From contig NZ_LR134477.1 of NCBI RefSeq assembly GCF_900637975.1, positions 1,984,001 to 2,048,000 on the forward strand: a stretch of DNA of 64,000 nt. The letters are read 5' to 3'. The notes below the pieces were generated by a model. It did not search any database and was not told where the DNA came from. It was given only the letters and a program-made list of their open reading frames with translations. Below are positions 25,372-35,367 of this stretch, piece by piece. The position numbers were made by a program, and so were the translations under genes. The DNA is from Actinomyces viscosus. GTDB lineage: Bacteria > Actinomycetota > Actinomycetes > Actinomycetales > Actinomycetaceae. Positions within the stretch are counted from its first letter, which is position 1; each line of letters begins with the position of its first letter.

Positions 25372-27060
25372 CTAACCGGCCTGGTTGTTCATCCGCACCG
25401 AGGCGCGCAGATCACGCCACGAGGTGTAGAAGCCCCCGCCGGCGTTGACCCCGATGCCCACCGTCGTCGCGATGAGGGAGGCCGCCACCATCACCACCGC
25501 GAAACGTCCCACGATCGCACCAACCAACCGCAGCCCTGAGGGACTGTCTCCCTCGCGCCGTCGGCCCCAGCGAGGAGCCCAGGCCAGCGCGATCCCGACC
25601 GTCGCCAGCGAGGCCACCACGGCCACGATGATGGTGCCCAGGCCGTTGATCTCGAAGGGCGCGGCGCGCATCGGCGAGATGGATCCAGCCGTGCGCTGGT
25701 CCCTGGGCGTCTCCGTCAGCGGCTTGACGCCGTCGGCTCTCGCCTTGGCCCACGGATCGCCCCCGGGTGCCGGCAGACCGGCCGCGGCGAAGACCTCCGG
25801 ATCGGATCCCCACCACGTCAACAGCGAGGGGAAGCGGTCATTCCACAGGACCCAGGAGTGCCCGCCCTGCACCGGGGTATCAATCGTCACCGAGTCGGGC
25901 GCCTGCACCGAGTCCTCCATGAACCAGGCGGCGCGGGCCTCGCCGGAGGAGTCGTCCTGGGCCCCCATGACGTAGAAGCGCAGGCCGTCAGGGGTGCGCT
26001 TCCCCAGCATGGTGGACAGCGTGTTCTCGGCCCGGAGCTGCTTGCCGCTGTGGGCCAGAGCCCCCTCGCCCGGGCTGTCGGAGGAGGACATGACCCCGAC
26101 CGCCCCGAAGCGCTGCGGAACGTCGTAGGCGGTCCGGGCCGCGCAGTAGGCGCCCGCCGAGATCCCCATGAGCATCCAGCCGGCCCGCTGCGTGGAGACG
26201 TTGGGGAAGGTGGCCCGGATCATGCGGGGGATCTCCTCGGCGGTCCAGGTCTCCACAGCCGGGCGGCCGGCGATGTTGACGCAGTCGTGCTGGCCGCCGT
26301 CCACGTTGACCGAGGGAAGCACCATGATCGACGGCGGGATGCGCCCGGCGTCGATCGCCTCCTGGAGCTGCTTGGGCGAGGTCATGCCCGTCACCAGGGA
26401 CTGCGGGTCTCCGACCCAGCCGTGGATGCCCTCGATGACGTTGTAGGTGCGGCCGTCGTCGGGCCGGTAGCCCGACGGCACGATGACGCGCACCGGCAGC
26501 CTGATACCGCTGACCGGGCCGGTCCAGGTGGCCTCCTGAGAGCCGTCGCCGGCGTCCTGGAAGGTTGCCTTCCAGGCGGAGGCCGGGACGGCGTCGTAGA
26601 CGGAGGGGTCCGGCAGGGGCGTCACGCGCGAGGCCCCCTGGGTGCGAGGGGCTGCGGCCTCGATGACGTCGCCGAGCGTGCGCACGTAGTGCATGGGTCG
26701 ATTGATGAGCAGGCCTCCGAGCACGACGACGAGCAGCACCGGCACACCAACCATGACGGCACGCGCGGTATAGCGGCCGACGGCGCGCAGCACCGCGCGG
26801 GCCGAGGCGCGGCCGGGGGTGGGGCTCGCGGGCTCGGTGGTGGGCTTGGTGGGGATCTCGGCAGTGCCCGGGCCGTCCGCGGTATCCGCGGCATCGGTCG
26901 GACCCGGGACGTCGGCCGGCTCAGCCGGCCGGGTCCGCGCACGGGCCGGCAGGGTCCACGGCAGCAGGACCGCGGCGACGACGGCGCTCAGGACCGCCAG
27001 GACCGCGACGGTCCAGATCGTGCTGGCGCTGGTCAACTCGATTCCACGCAGGAGGCTCAC
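25372..27060 (-). CDS. Membrane-anchored esterase (esterase D / antigen 85-like fold)
   Basis: About 562 residues. Two N-terminal helices (TIWTVAVLAVLSAVVAAVLL; VMVGVPVLLVVVLGGLLI) flank a Pro/Thr-rich segment, and two further helices lie at the C-terminus (GLGTIIVAVVASLATVGIAL; FAVVMVAASLIATTVGIGV). Between them is an alpha/beta-hydrolase domain: YNVIEGIHGWVGD, IMVLPSVNVDGGQHD, then the nucleophile elbow MGISAGAYCA (GxSxG) and a late GGHSWVLWND likely holding the His. It is probably an exported acyl-ester hydrolase or acyltransferase acting on envelope lipids or glycans. GTG 27060 with GGAG close upstream is my start; the frame extends further without similarity. Confidence 0.75.
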   Translation of the reverse strand: MSLLRGIELTSASTIWTVAVLAVLSAVVAAVLLPWTLPARARTRPAEPADVPGPTDAADTADGPGTAEIPTKPTTEPASPTPGRASARAVLRAVGRYTARAVMVGVPVLLVVVLGGLLINRPMHYVRTLGDVIEAAAPRTQGASRVTPLPDPSVYDAVPASAWKATFQDAGDGSQEATWTGPVSGIRLPVRVIVPSGYRPDDGRTYNVIEGIHGWVGDPQSLVTGMTSPKQLQEAIDAGRIPPSIMVLPSVNVDGGQHDCVNIAGRPAVETWTAEEIPRMIRATFPNVSTQRAGWMLMGISAGAYCAARTAYDVPQRFGAVGVMSSSDSPGEGALAHSGKQLRAENTLSTMLGKRTPDGLRFYVMGAQDDSSGEARAAWFMEDSVQAPDSVTIDTPVQGGHSWVLWNDRFPSLLTWWGSDPEVFAAAGLPAPGGDPWAKARADGVKPLTETPRDQRTAGSISPMRAAPFEINGLGTIIVAVVASLATVGIALAWAPRWGRRREGDSPSGLRLVGAIVGRFAVVMVAASLIATTVGIGVNAGGGFYTSWRDLRASVRMNNQAG

Positions 27061-27375
27061 GTCTCCAAAGCATGGCACTACCTGCGCGAATGCCCATCCT
27101 CCCGAGGTAGCAGAGGAGCCGTGCCGTTGGTCTCCTCGGCTCCTGCGCAGGGAGGAGAAAGCCATGAAGAGGGACCCTTGACCCAGGTCCGAACGGTCGG
27201 TTGGCCGGTGGCTGCGGGACGGCCGGCCGACGGCGTCGATAGTCGACACGAGCCGCGCGGGTTCCTGCCGGCCCCATCCTGATGACCCACGGTGTGTCCG
27301 CGATGCCCGGCAGACCTCCGCAAGCCGGTTTAAGAGTCCCGAATAGATGTCACACCCCTGGGGCACCATCGGTTC

Positions 27376-28641
27376 ATGAGTTCCTCACCCGTCCTTCTTC
27401 CCGTCCTGCTGCTCCTCATTGGCCTGGTGATCGGGGTGGCGATCGGCTATATCGGTGCGATCGCCCGGCGTACCACCGCGCACCGGTCGGACGGCGAGCA
27501 GCTGGCGGAGCTGCGGGCGCAGGCCGCCCAGTGGCAGGCCCGGGCCGAGGAGCTGTCCACACGTACCCAGGTGGCCGAGGAGCGCGCCGAGCGGGACGGC
27601 TCAGTGCTGCGGGCCCTGGCACCGGTACGCAGCCAGCTCGAGCAGGTGGGGTCCCGGGTGGAGTCCCTGGAGAAGCAGCGCGCCGAGCAGCACGCGGCCC
27701 TGGCCGAGCAGCTGCGGGCCACCGCCCTGCGCGAGCAGGACCTGGCGCGTTCCGCCGCCTCCCTGGAGGGGGCGCTGCGCTCGCGCTCGGCCCGCGGCAT
27801 GTGGGGAGAGGTCGAGCTGGCCCGCGTCCTGGAGGCCTCCGGGATGATGCGGCACGTGGACTTCTCCGAGCAGCGCACCATCGGCGCCCTGGTCCAGCGG
27901 CGCGGTGGGCTGGGAGCCGCGACTGACTCCGCTGACGGTGCTGCTGGTCGGTCCCGACCCGACGTCGTCGTCCATCTGCCGGGGGACGGGTACCTGGCCG
28001 TGGACGCCAAGGCCCCCATGAACTCCTACCTGGCGGCCACGGCGGTCCAGGGCGCCTCCCCCGAGGCCGAGGACCGACGCCGCGAGCTCCTGGACGCGCA
28101 CGCTAAGGCACTGCGCGGGCACGTCGACCAGCTCGCCGCGCGCCGCTACGACCGGGCGCTGGGGGACTCCCCCGAGCTCGTGGTGCTCTTCGTGCCGGCC
28201 GAGGCCGTGCTCTCGGCCGCCCTGGAGACCGACCCCGCGCTCCTGGAGCACGCGCTGGGGCACGGCGTCGCCCTGGCCTCACCGGTATCGCTGCTGACCC
28301 TGCTGCGCACGTGCGCCACGGCCTGGGCGCGCACCGCCATCAACGACGACGCTCGCGAGCTGCTCGCGCTCGGGCGCACCCTCTACGAGCGGCTGGGGAC
28401 CGTGGCCGGCCACCTCGATGCCCTGGGCGGGGCGCTGCGGCGGGGCGTGACCGCCTACAACAAGGCGGTCGGCTCCATGGAGAACCGGCTGCTGGTGACC
28501 GCCCGGTCCCTGGAGACCCTCGGCGAGCAGGTCGACTCCCCCGCGCTCATCGGCGCCGACGCCGCCCAGGTGCGCACCTTCACCGCACCCGAGTTCACCG
28601 CCCCCGTCTCCGAAGGGCAGGACCACCTCACGAATCCGTAA
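27376..28641 (+). CDS. rmuC: DNA recombination protein RmuC homolog
   Basis: A 421-residue protein. An N-terminal membrane helix (VLLPVLLLLIGLVIGVAIGY) is followed by a coiled coil rich in Ala, Glu and Arg (~35-135). The nuclease-like RmuC core comes next: RSARGMWGEVELARVLEASG, DVVVHLPGDGYLAVDAKAPM, ELVVLFVPAEAVLSAAL and TAYNKAVGSMENRLL. RmuC limits recombination at inverted repeats. The gene is whole. Its last ~20 codons are duplicated beyond an IS1634-type insertion that begins 120 bp after its stop. Confidence 0.93.
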   Translation: MSSSPVLLPVLLLLIGLVIGVAIGYIGAIARRTTAHRSDGEQLAELRAQAAQWQARAEELSTRTQVAEERAERDGSVLRALAPVRSQLEQVGSRVESLEKQRAEQHAALAEQLRATALREQDLARSAASLEGALRSRSARGMWGEVELARVLEASGMMRHVDFSEQRTIGALVQRRGGLGAATDSADGAAGRSRPDVVVHLPGDGYLAVDAKAPMNSYLAATAVQGASPEAEDRRRELLDAHAKALRGHVDQLAARRYDRALGDSPELVVLFVPAEAVLSAALETDPALLEHALGHGVALASPVSLLTLLRTCATAWARTAINDDARELLALGRTLYERLGTVAGHLDALGGALRRGVTAYNKAVGSMENRLLVTARSLETLGEQVDSPALIGADAAQVRTFTAPEFTAPVSEGQDHLTNP

Positions 28642-28760
28642 CGCACGCCATATTCCAATTCCGTGACGATCGACGCTTCCATGGCGTCTATCAGGGAGCG
28701 TTGTCTCCGGTCTCATGACGAGTTGCCACGCTGCCAGAACGTATCAACGTCCACATGAGA
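28580..28760 (+). repeat. Direct repeat, left copy, flanking the IS1634-type element
   Basis: 181-182 bp identical to 30411-30592. It covers the last 20 codons of rmuC and 119 bp of downstream DNA. Base 28761 is shared with the IS end, so the exact length is 181 or 182. Confidence 0.93.
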
Positions 28761-30410
28761 CCTGAGTTGGCTCATTTAGTGTCGTGGTGGATGTTGTTGA
28801 GGGCTTGGATGAGGTCGGGTGGGAGTGGGTCGGCGGCTGTGAGGGTGTGTCCGGTGATGTTGATGGTGATGGTGCGGTAGCGGCGGGCGGTGGTGATCAG
28901 GCGTCTGATGGACCAGCCGGTGGTGTTCTCCAGCCATCGGGCCATGGCCAGGGCGGCGGTGACGATGGTCAGGTGGGCCTCGATGGACTGGCGCAGGTGG
29001 TGGTAGATGGGGCGTGCTCTCAGGTCGGACTTGGACATGCGGAAGGACTTCTCGATGTTGTACAGGCGGTGGTAGGCACCGATGACCGTCTCGGGGTCGG
29101 GGTTGGGCAGGTTGGTGACGTATCCCTTCCACCCGGCCAGGGTCCGGGCCCGTGTCTCCAGGTCGCGGTTGATGCTCCTGGTGGCGCCGGACAGGTGCAC
29201 GAAGCGGTTGCGTTTGACGGGGATCTTTCCTGCGACGGCTTTCTCGGCCTTGGCGACCTGGGTGTCGATCCCGTGTAGCGTGCGTCGGGCCCTGTCGGCG
29301 CTGTAGCGGTAGTAGATGGTCTCGTCACGGCGCTGGTCGCTGGCTCCGGCGGGCCAGGGCTGGGTCAGGGTCAGCCCGTCGGGGACGTCCTGGTCGGGGT
29401 GGTTGTCGTGCCAGGAGCTGATCACGTGGGGGACGCGTGAGGTGCGTGAGCCCAGCACGTAAGACAGGCCGGCTGCCTCCAGGGCCTGCTTGTTGGCGGC
29501 GCTGATCATCCCGGCGTCGGCGACGACCACCACGTCGTCGAGGTTGTAGGCGTTCATGAAGTCGTTGATCGTCGGGATCATGGTGGCGGTCTCGGCCTTG
29601 TTGCCCTCAAAGGCCTCGGCCCGTAGAGGGAACCCGGTCTCGTCGGTGAGCAGCCCTACCGTGATCTGCGGCTCCAGGCGTCTTTCCTTCGAGAAGCCCG
29701 GCTCGCGGAAACCGTCGGCCTTGTCGGTCTCGAAGTACAGGGTCGTCACGTCGAACAGGACCAGCGAGGCCCGGTCGATGCGGGCGCGTCCGGCCAGCAG
29801 GCGCGACAGGCCCCGGGTGAACTCCTCAGCGGCGTAGCGGGGCAGATGACGCTTGACCGTGGCGTAGGACACCGGCGTCAGACCTGCCTCGGCCAGGACC
29901 CGCAGGGAGCCCTGCTTGCTGGTCGGCTCGATCAGCCTGGCGGTAACGAGCTGGCGGAAGACCTCGTCAGCACCACCGAGCCCGTCCAGGCCCACTGCCT
30001 TCCAAGCCGCTTCCAGCGTCTCCAGGAGCACTCCCATCCGGTTGGAGGTGATCGGCGCTACGCGCCCGGCCCCAGCCAGCGCCTGCGGTCCCTTTCCCCC
30101 GACGTCCGCACCGTTCAGGCCCGGCAGGTCAAGGCCGAGCTGGCCAGCGTTGAGACGCTGCCTGGCGACCTCCTTAAGCGCCGCCAGCTCAGCATCGTCA
30201 TGGGCTGAGCCGATGTGCTCGATGCTGCGGGCTCCTTTGCGGGAGGAGTACACGATCTGCACCGCACGGGCCCCCGACGCCGTCCTGACCGCGCGAACGT
30301 ACGGACTCATACCCCCACGTTAGTGCGCACCCCCACCCACGCAACCCGCACAATCCCAACCACAACCACACCCCCAGCGACCCAACCACCCCGCAATGAG
30401 CCAAGTCAGG
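28761..30410 (-). mobile_element. IS1634/IS1549-family element with long target duplications
   Basis: About 1650 bp. Inverted ends CCTGAGTTGGCTCATT and (complemented) CCTGACTTGGCTCATT match at 15 of 16 positions. One intact transposase is present. The flanks are 181-182 bp perfect direct repeats. Long, variable target duplications are a known trait of this family, so insertion alone explains the repeats. Confidence 0.93.
28772..30310 (-). CDS. IS1634-family transposase, intact
   Basis: A 512-residue IS4-superfamily transposase. LVLFDVTTLYFETDKADGFR gives the first acidic residue. VVVVADAGMISAANKQALEA holds the second. NIEKSFRMSKSDLRARPIYH is the YREK-like Glu segment with the family's DLRxRP. 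Length and motifs match the IS1549/IS1634 group. ATG 30310 opens a full-length frame with no disruption, and the flanking repeats are identical, so the insertion is young and possibly active. Confidence 0.94.
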   Translation of the reverse strand: MSPYVRAVRTASGARAVQIVYSSRKGARSIEHIGSAHDDAELAALKEVARQRLNAGQLGLDLPGLNGADVGGKGPQALAGAGRVAPITSNRMGVLLETLEAAWKAVGLDGLGGADEVFRQLVTARLIEPTSKQGSLRVLAEAGLTPVSYATVKRHLPRYAAEEFTRGLSRLLAGRARIDRASLVLFDVTTLYFETDKADGFREPGFSKERRLEPQITVGLLTDETGFPLRAEAFEGNKAETATMIPTINDFMNAYNLDDVVVVADAGMISAANKQALEAAGLSYVLGSRTSRVPHVISSWHDNHPDQDVPDGLTLTQPWPAGASDQRRDETIYYRYSADRARRTLHGIDTQVAKAEKAVAGKIPVKRNRFVHLSGATRSINRDLETRARTLAGWKGYVTNLPNPDPETVIGAYHRLYNIEKSFRMSKSDLRARPIYHHLRQSIEAHLTIVTAALAMARWLENTTGWSIRRLITTARRYRTITINITGHTLTAADPLPPDLIQALNNIHHDTK

Positions 30411-30592
30411 TCACCGCACCCGAGTTCACCGCCCCCGTCTCCGAAGGGCAGGACCACCTCACGAATCCGTAACGCACGCCATATTCCAATTCCGTGACGA
30501 TCGACGCTTCCATGGCGTCTATCAGGGAGCGTTGTCTCCGGTCTCATGACGAGTTGCCACGCTGCCAGAACGTATCAACGTCCACATGAGAC
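30411..30592 (+). repeat. Direct repeat, right copy, flanking the IS1634-type element
   Basis: Second copy of the duplicated rmuC 3' end and downstream DNA (see 28580-28760). It now forms the immediate upstream region of the GlsB-type gene, preserving that gene's original promoter DNA to 182 bp. Confidence 0.93.
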
Positions 30593-30637
30593 ATACTCCC
30601 GCCTCCGTCTCATCGGACCCTCTCGAAGGAAGACACC

Positions 30638-30895
30638 ATGCTGTCAATCATCGGAATGATCATCGCCGGTGCCGTCATCGGCGCCCTCGCCCGGCTCATC
30701 ATGCGGGGAGAGCAGAACATCTCGGTGCTGTGGACCATCGCGCTGGGCGCCGTCGGCGCGCTCATCGGAAGCGCAGTCGCCGGCTTCTTCGGCGTCGCCC
30801 ACACTCCTGGGGTCGACTGGATCAAGTGGGCCACATCCGTGGTCGCCGCCATCATCGCGATCTCCATCTACCTGAGCGTCACCGGCCGGAAGTAG
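30638..30895 (+). CDS. GlsB/YeaQ/YmgE-family stress membrane protein
   Basis: An 85-residue protein with three membrane helices. MIIAGAVIGALARLIMRGEQ, then WTIALGAVGALIGSAVAGFF and a final VVAAIIAISIYLSV match the transglycosylase-associated (GlsB/YeaQ) family, including the conserved GxxxGxLAR in helix 1. Members are induced by general stress; molecular function unknown. ATG 30638 has AAGGAAG 7 bases upstream. Confidence 0.9.
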   Translation: MLSIIGMIIAGAVIGALARLIMRGEQNISVLWTIALGAVGALIGSAVAGFFGVAHTPGVDWIKWATSVVAAIIAISIYLSVTGRK

Positions 30896-30930
30896 GCTCC
30901 ATAGCCCGGCACTCGCCGGCCGGTGGCCGG

Positions 30931-32556
30931 TCAGCGGCGCTCGTGGACGACGACACCGGAGACGTCGGCGTCCTCCAGGCGTACCGCGCGCGAACCGGAC
31001 ACCAGCCGGTGACCCAGCCAGATCGCCCCGAAGACCGGCAGGCCGATGTAGGAGGAGAGCACCTCCAGCAGCTGCCCCTTGAAGACGGCCTCATAGTTCT
31101 GCCCCAGGATCACCAGGGCGCACAGGATGAAGGCGAGGATCGGCCCCAGCGGGAACCAGGGCGCCCGGTAGGGCAGGTCGGCCGGGTCGTTGCCCTGGAG
31201 CACGTAGGCGCGCCGGAAGCGGAAGTGGCACACGGCGATCCCCAGCCACACGATGAAGCCGCACAGGGCCGAGACGTTGAGCAGCCACGTGTAGGCGGTG
31301 TCCTGCCCCACCACGGCGGTGAGGAAGCCGGCCGCCCCCACCAGCGCCGTCGCCCCCAGGGCCCGCACCGGGACCCCGTGGCGGTTGACGTAGGAGAACC
31401 AGGCCGGTGCCTGGCCCTGGAGGGCCATCGAGTGCAGCATGCGGGTCGAGGCGTACAGGCCGGAGTTGCCGGCACTGAGCACCGCGGTGAGGATGACGGC
31501 GTTCATGAGAGCCGCCGCGATCCCGATGCCCGCCCGCTCGAAGACCAGGGTGAAGGGTGAGTAGGAGATGTCGGAGGTGTCCGAGCGCAGCAGGTTCGGG
31601 TCGGTGTAGGGCACCAGGAAGCCGATGACCGAGATCGCGCCGATGTAGAAGATCATGATCCGCCAGAACACCGTGTGGATCGCCTTGGGCACGTCACGGC
31701 GCGGGTCGCGGGCCTCGCCGGCCGCCACGCCCACCAGCTCGGTTCCCTGGAAGGAGAAGCCGGCCACCATGAACACCGACACGATCGCCAGCATCCCGCC
31801 GTGGAAGGGCGCGTCCCCGGTGGTCCAGTTGCCGAAGCCGGCGGGCCCGCCGCCGATGACGCCCAGGATCATCGCCACGCCCGCGATGAGGAAGACGACG
31901 ACCGTGACCACCTTGATGGCCGACAGCCAGAACTCCCCCTCCCCGAAGGCGCGGGCCGACAGGGCGTTGAGGGTCGTCAGCAGCGACAGGAACAGCGCCG
32001 CCCAGATCCACGGGGGCACCCCCGGCAGCCAGTAGGCCATGACGATCCCGGCGGCCACCAGTTCGGCCGCCACCGTGATCGCCCAGTTGAACCAGTAGTT
32101 CCAGCCCATGGCGAAGCCGAAGGAGGGGCTGACGAACCGGGTGGCGTAGGTCTGGAAGGAGCCGGCCACCGGCATGTGCGCGGTCATCTCCCCCAGGGAC
32201 TGCATGAGGAGGAGCACCATGAGGCCGATCGCCGCGTAGGCCACCAGGGCGCCACCCGGCCCGGCCGTGGAGACCGTGGCCCCCGAGGCCACGAACAGCC
32301 CCGTGCCGATGGCACCTCCGATGGCGATCATCTGCATGTGCCGGTTGGTCAGGCTGCGCTGCAGCCCGCTGCTCTCCTCCAGAGCCTCGTTGGAGACCTG
32401 CCCGGAGGCATCGGGGACCAGCGAGTCGGCGGCGGCGCTGGGAGCGGGATCGGCGGCGCCGGCAGTACCGTCCGTGGCGTCGGACCGGCGCCCCGGCTCG
32501 GCGGGTGCGCGGCCGCCGGCGGCCGCCCCGTCATGATCGTCATGGGAGTGTGTCAC
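30931..32556 (-). CDS. Amino acid permease, LysP-like (APC family)
   Basis: A 541-residue APC permease. A ~60-residue polar Ala/Asp-rich N-terminus precedes LQRSLTNRHMQMIAIGGAIG and TGLFVASGATVSTAGPGGAL, the helix-1 motif of the amino acid transporter subfamily. Twelve helices follow, with FSFQGTELVGVAAGEARDPR in the middle, typical of LysP and close relatives. The short C-terminal tail after the last helix (HRLVSGSRAVRL) also resembles LysP. The substrate is probably lysine or another amino acid; not proven. The GTG at 32556 is the likely start although its ribosome site is weak; upstream extension is out of family. Stands alone. Confidence 0.85.
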   Translation of the reverse strand: MTHSHDDHDGAAAGGRAPAEPGRRSDATDGTAGAADPAPSAAADSLVPDASGQVSNEALEESSGLQRSLTNRHMQMIAIGGAIGTGLFVASGATVSTAGPGGALVAYAAIGLMVLLLMQSLGEMTAHMPVAGSFQTYATRFVSPSFGFAMGWNYWFNWAITVAAELVAAGIVMAYWLPGVPPWIWAALFLSLLTTLNALSARAFGEGEFWLSAIKVVTVVVFLIAGVAMILGVIGGGPAGFGNWTTGDAPFHGGMLAIVSVFMVAGFSFQGTELVGVAAGEARDPRRDVPKAIHTVFWRIMIFYIGAISVIGFLVPYTDPNLLRSDTSDISYSPFTLVFERAGIGIAAALMNAVILTAVLSAGNSGLYASTRMLHSMALQGQAPAWFSYVNRHGVPVRALGATALVGAAGFLTAVVGQDTAYTWLLNVSALCGFIVWLGIAVCHFRFRRAYVLQGNDPADLPYRAPWFPLGPILAFILCALVILGQNYEAVFKGQLLEVLSSYIGLPVFGAIWLGHRLVSGSRAVRLEDADVSGVVVHERR

Positions 32557-32678
32557 CCAACCGAGGGTAATGGCTGGGCGCGCAACCCGGTGTTCACCTT
32601 GTCCCGTCTCACGCGTTCCGAGATGTGCTGACGGTCTCAGCCACGACGGGACCGACCGCCGTCGGGAGCCGCCCGGAG

Positions 32679-33788
32679 TCAGCGGGTGTGGCCGGCGGCA
32701 GGCTCGCGGCGCTTGTGCGTGGCCGGAGCGCCCTGGGCGGCCATGAGGTCGGCACGCAGGTTCTTGGGCAGGGAGAAGGAGATCTTCTCCGTGGTGGTGC
32801 GCACCTCCTCGACGTCGTCGAACCCGAACTCGGCCAGGCGCTCGATCACCTCGCGCACGAGGATCTCCGGCACCGAGGCGCCCGAGGTCAGGCCGATCGT
32901 CTCCACGCCGTCGAGCCAGGCCGGGTCGATCTCGCTGGCGAAGTCCACCCGGTGGGAGGCGCCGGCCCCGGCCTCCAGGGCCACCTCCTTGAGGCGCACC
33001 GAGTTCGAGGAGTTGCCCGAGCCGACCACGAGCATGAGGTCGACCTGCGGGGCGATCTGCTTGACCGCGCCCTGACGGTTCTGGGTGGCGTAGCAGATGT
33101 CCTCGCCGGGCGGGTCGATCATCTCCGGGAAGCGCTCGCGCAGCAGGCGCACCGTCTCCAGGGTCTCGTCCACGCTCAGGGTGGTCTGGCTGATCCACAC
33201 GACCTTGGAGGGGTCGCGCACCTCGACCTGGTCCACCTCGTGGGGGCCGTTGACGACCTGGATGTTGTCCGGGGCCTCGCCCTGGGTGCCCTCAACCTCC
33301 TCGTGGCCGATGTGGCCCACCAGGATGATGTCGTAGTCCTTGGAGGCGAAGCGCACCGCCTGCTTGTGCACCTTGGTCACCAGCGGGCAGGTCGCGTCGA
33401 TCGTGGCCAGCCGGCGCTCGGCGGCCTCGGCGTGGACGGCCGGGGAGACGCCGTGGGCGGAGAAGACGACGCGCGCGCCCACCGGCACCTCGTCGGTCTC
33501 GGAGACGAAGATGGCGCCACGCCGGGAGAGGGCCTCCACGACGAACTTGTTGTGGACGATCTCCTTGCGCACGTAGATCGGCGCCCCGTAGTGGGCCAGG
33601 GCCTGCTCGACGGCGTCGACGGCGCGGTCCACGCCGGCGCAGTAGCCGCGCGGGGCGGCCATGAGGATCCGCTTACCGCCCTTGCTGCGGCCCTTGGCAG
33701 TGGCCTCGCCGTCCTGCGGGGCGTCCCCGGAGCCGGCCTCGGGCGCGGTGGCGTCGGTGTGCTCGCTGGCGAGCTCGATGGTCGTCAC
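32679..33788 (-). CDS. ispH: 4-hydroxy-3-methylbut-2-enyl diphosphate reductase IspH
   Basis: The last enzyme of the MEP isoprenoid pathway, reducing HMBPP to IPP and DMAPP. The 369-residue product has the three cluster cysteines in [24 protein letters not shown] and [11 protein letters not shown], plus SAHGVSP and [11 protein letters not shown]. There is a ~40-residue polar extension at the N-terminus. I use GTG 33788; GTG codons at 33794 and 33797 are also possible. It shares a symmetric start region with xseA, which is read the other way, and may be leaderless. Confidence 0.95.
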   Translation of the reverse strand: MTTIELASEHTDATAPEAGSGDAPQDGEATAKGRSKGGKRILMAAPRGYCAGVDRAVDAVEQALAHYGAPIYVRKEIVHNKFVVEALSRRGAIFVSETDEVPVGARVVFSAHGVSPAVHAEAAERRLATIDATCPLVTKVHKQAVRFASKDYDIILVGHIGHEEVEGTQGEAPDNIQVVNGPHEVDQVEVRDPSKVVWISQTTLSVDETLETVRLLRERFPEMIDPPGEDICYATQNRQGAVKQIAPQVDLMLVVGSGNSSNSVRLKEVALEAGAGASHRVDFASEIDPAWLDGVETIGLTSGASVPEILVREVIERLAEFGFDDVEEVRTTTEKISFSLPKNLRADLMAAQGAPATHKRREPAAGHTR

Positions 33789-33855
33789 GGCCACCACTGT
33801 GCCACAGTAGGACCCAGGTCCCCAGTGGCAGACGTGGCACAGTGGTGCATGTGAC
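33784..33855. promoter_or_regulatory. Symmetric divergent promoter of ispH and xseA
   Basis: GTGGCACAGTGGTG-nnn-GTGAC occurs in both directions: outward to ispH (33805 to 33784) and to xseA (33834 to 33855). Each copy runs into the GTG start codon. CACAGT ends 7 bases before the GTG, the distance expected between a -10 element and a leaderless start. The 14-base core arms are perfect inverted repeats. Confidence 0.6.
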
Positions 33856-35215
33856 AGGCCAGAGCCCCACCCAGCCCAGCCCGCAGTCCTCCCCCGCCGG
33901 CGGCCCCGTGCCCGGGACGGCGCCCGGCCCCACCGCCGACGGGAGCCCCCAGGAGCTGGCGCCGCGCGCGAACCTCACCACCGCCGAGAACCCGTGGCCG
34001 CTGCGGCTGCTGTCCTCCAAGATCGACCAGTACGTCGCCCGCATGAGCCAGGTGTGGGCGGAGGGCCAGATCATCCAGCTCAACCGCCGCCCCGGCGCGG
34101 GCATGGCCTTCCTCACCCTGCGGGACACGGACGCCGACGTCTCCATGTCGGTGGCGATCTACGCGCGCGTCCTGGACGCCGTCCTGGCCCGCACCGGCGC
34201 CGAGCTGAGCGAGGGCGCCCGCGTCGTCATCCGAGCCAAGCCCACCTTCTGGACCAGGCGCGGCTCCCTGCAGCTCCAGGCCGACGACATCCGGCCCGTC
34301 GGCGTCGGCGACCTGCTGGCGCGCATCGAGCAGCTGCGCCGCATCCTGGCCGCCGAGGGCCTGTTCGACGCCGAGCGCAAGCAGCCCCTGCCCTTCCTGC
34401 CGCGCAAGGTGGGGCTCGTGTGCGGCCGCCAGGCCAAGGCCAAGGACGACGTGCTGGTCAACGCCCGCCTGCGCTGGCCGGGGCTGCCCTTCGAGATCCG
34501 GGAGGTCGCCGTCCAGGGGGCGCGCGCCGTCGGCGAGGTCACCCGCGCCATCCAGGAGCTCGACGCCGATCCCGAGATCGACGTCATCGTCGTGGCCCGC
34601 GGGGGCGGCGCCGTCGAGGACCTGCTGCCCTTCTCCGACGAGGGGCTCGTGCGCGCCGCGTCCGCCTGCCGCACGCCGCTGGTCTCGGCGATCGGCCACG
34701 AGACCGACTGCCCCCTGCTGGACCTGGTGGCCGACTACCGGGCCTCCACCCCCACCGACGCCGCCCGCCGGATCGTGCCCGACCTCGCCCAGGAGACCGT
34801 CGGCCTGGACTCGGCCCGCGAGCGCCTGCGCGCCGTGCTCACCTCGCGCCTGGACGCCGAGCAGGCGGCGCTGGACCAGCTGCGGGCCCGGCCGGTCATG
34901 GCCAACCCCACCTCGATCGTGCGCGACCGGATCGTCGAGCTGGGTCAGGCCCGCGACCGGATGCGCCGGGCCGTCAGCCACCGCCTGTCGCTGGCGGCCG
35001 CGGACCTGCGCGCCGACCACGCCCGCCTGACGGCCCTGTCGCCGCAGGGCGTCCTGGACCGCGGCTACACGATCCTGCGCACCCCCGGCGGCAAGGTCAT
35101 CACCAGCGCCGAGGACGTCAAGAAGGGCGACCTCATCGAGGGCGTGCTGGCCTCAGGGCGGCTCGTCGCCCAGGTCGTCGGCGCCACCAAGCCGCGGCCG
35201 ACCAACATCGACTGA
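33851..35215 (+). CDS. xseA: Exodeoxyribonuclease VII large subunit
   Basis: A 454-residue XseA. The N-terminal OB-fold covers [20 protein letters not shown] and the following strands. The nuclease domain has [54 protein letters not shown] and [20 protein letters not shown], then a coiled coil and the closing VLDRGYTIL. With XseB it degrades single-stranded DNA. GTG 33851 fits the leaderless promoter; GTG 33842 and 33845 are alternatives. The small subunit gene, normally adjacent, is 2.8 kb away beyond an efflux/regulator islet. Confidence 0.95.
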   Translation: MTGQSPTQPSPQSSPAGGPVPGTAPGPTADGSPQELAPRANLTTAENPWPLRLLSSKIDQYVARMSQVWAEGQIIQLNRRPGAGMAFLTLRDTDADVSMSVAIYARVLDAVLARTGAELSEGARVVIRAKPTFWTRRGSLQLQADDIRPVGVGDLLARIEQLRRILAAEGLFDAERKQPLPFLPRKVGLVCGRQAKAKDDVLVNARLRWPGLPFEIREVAVQGARAVGEVTRAIQELDADPEIDVIVVARGGGAVEDLLPFSDEGLVRAASACRTPLVSAIGHETDCPLLDLVADYRASTPTDAARRIVPDLAQETVGLDSARERLRAVLTSRLDAEQAALDQLRARPVMANPTSIVRDRIVELGQARDRMRRAVSHRLSLAAADLRADHARLTALSPQGVLDRGYTILRTPGGKVITSAEDVKKGDLIEGVLASGRLVAQVVGATKPRPTNID

Positions 35216-35289
35216 GCAGGCCGACTACTGGGCACTGCCTCCGGGGCCCGCGCCCGTCGTCGGCATCCGAGCGCCCGACAAGCGCCCGA

Positions 35290-35367
35290 CGTCACCGCGG
35301 ACGCACCATCGGGCTCGCGGGCGGCCCCTTGAGGGTCAGTCGTCGGGGCCTACGGTGCGTCCGCGCG
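35290..35367. repeat. Palindromic intergenic repeat, copy 1 (78 bp)
   Basis: Bounded by CGCGGACGCACC and its complement GGTGCGTCCGCG, with a GGGTCAG centre. Perfectly identical over 78 bp to 37635-37712; related copies lie at 61761-61830 and 62755-62824. The 3' end of the adjacent efflux gene runs into it. Confidence 0.9.
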
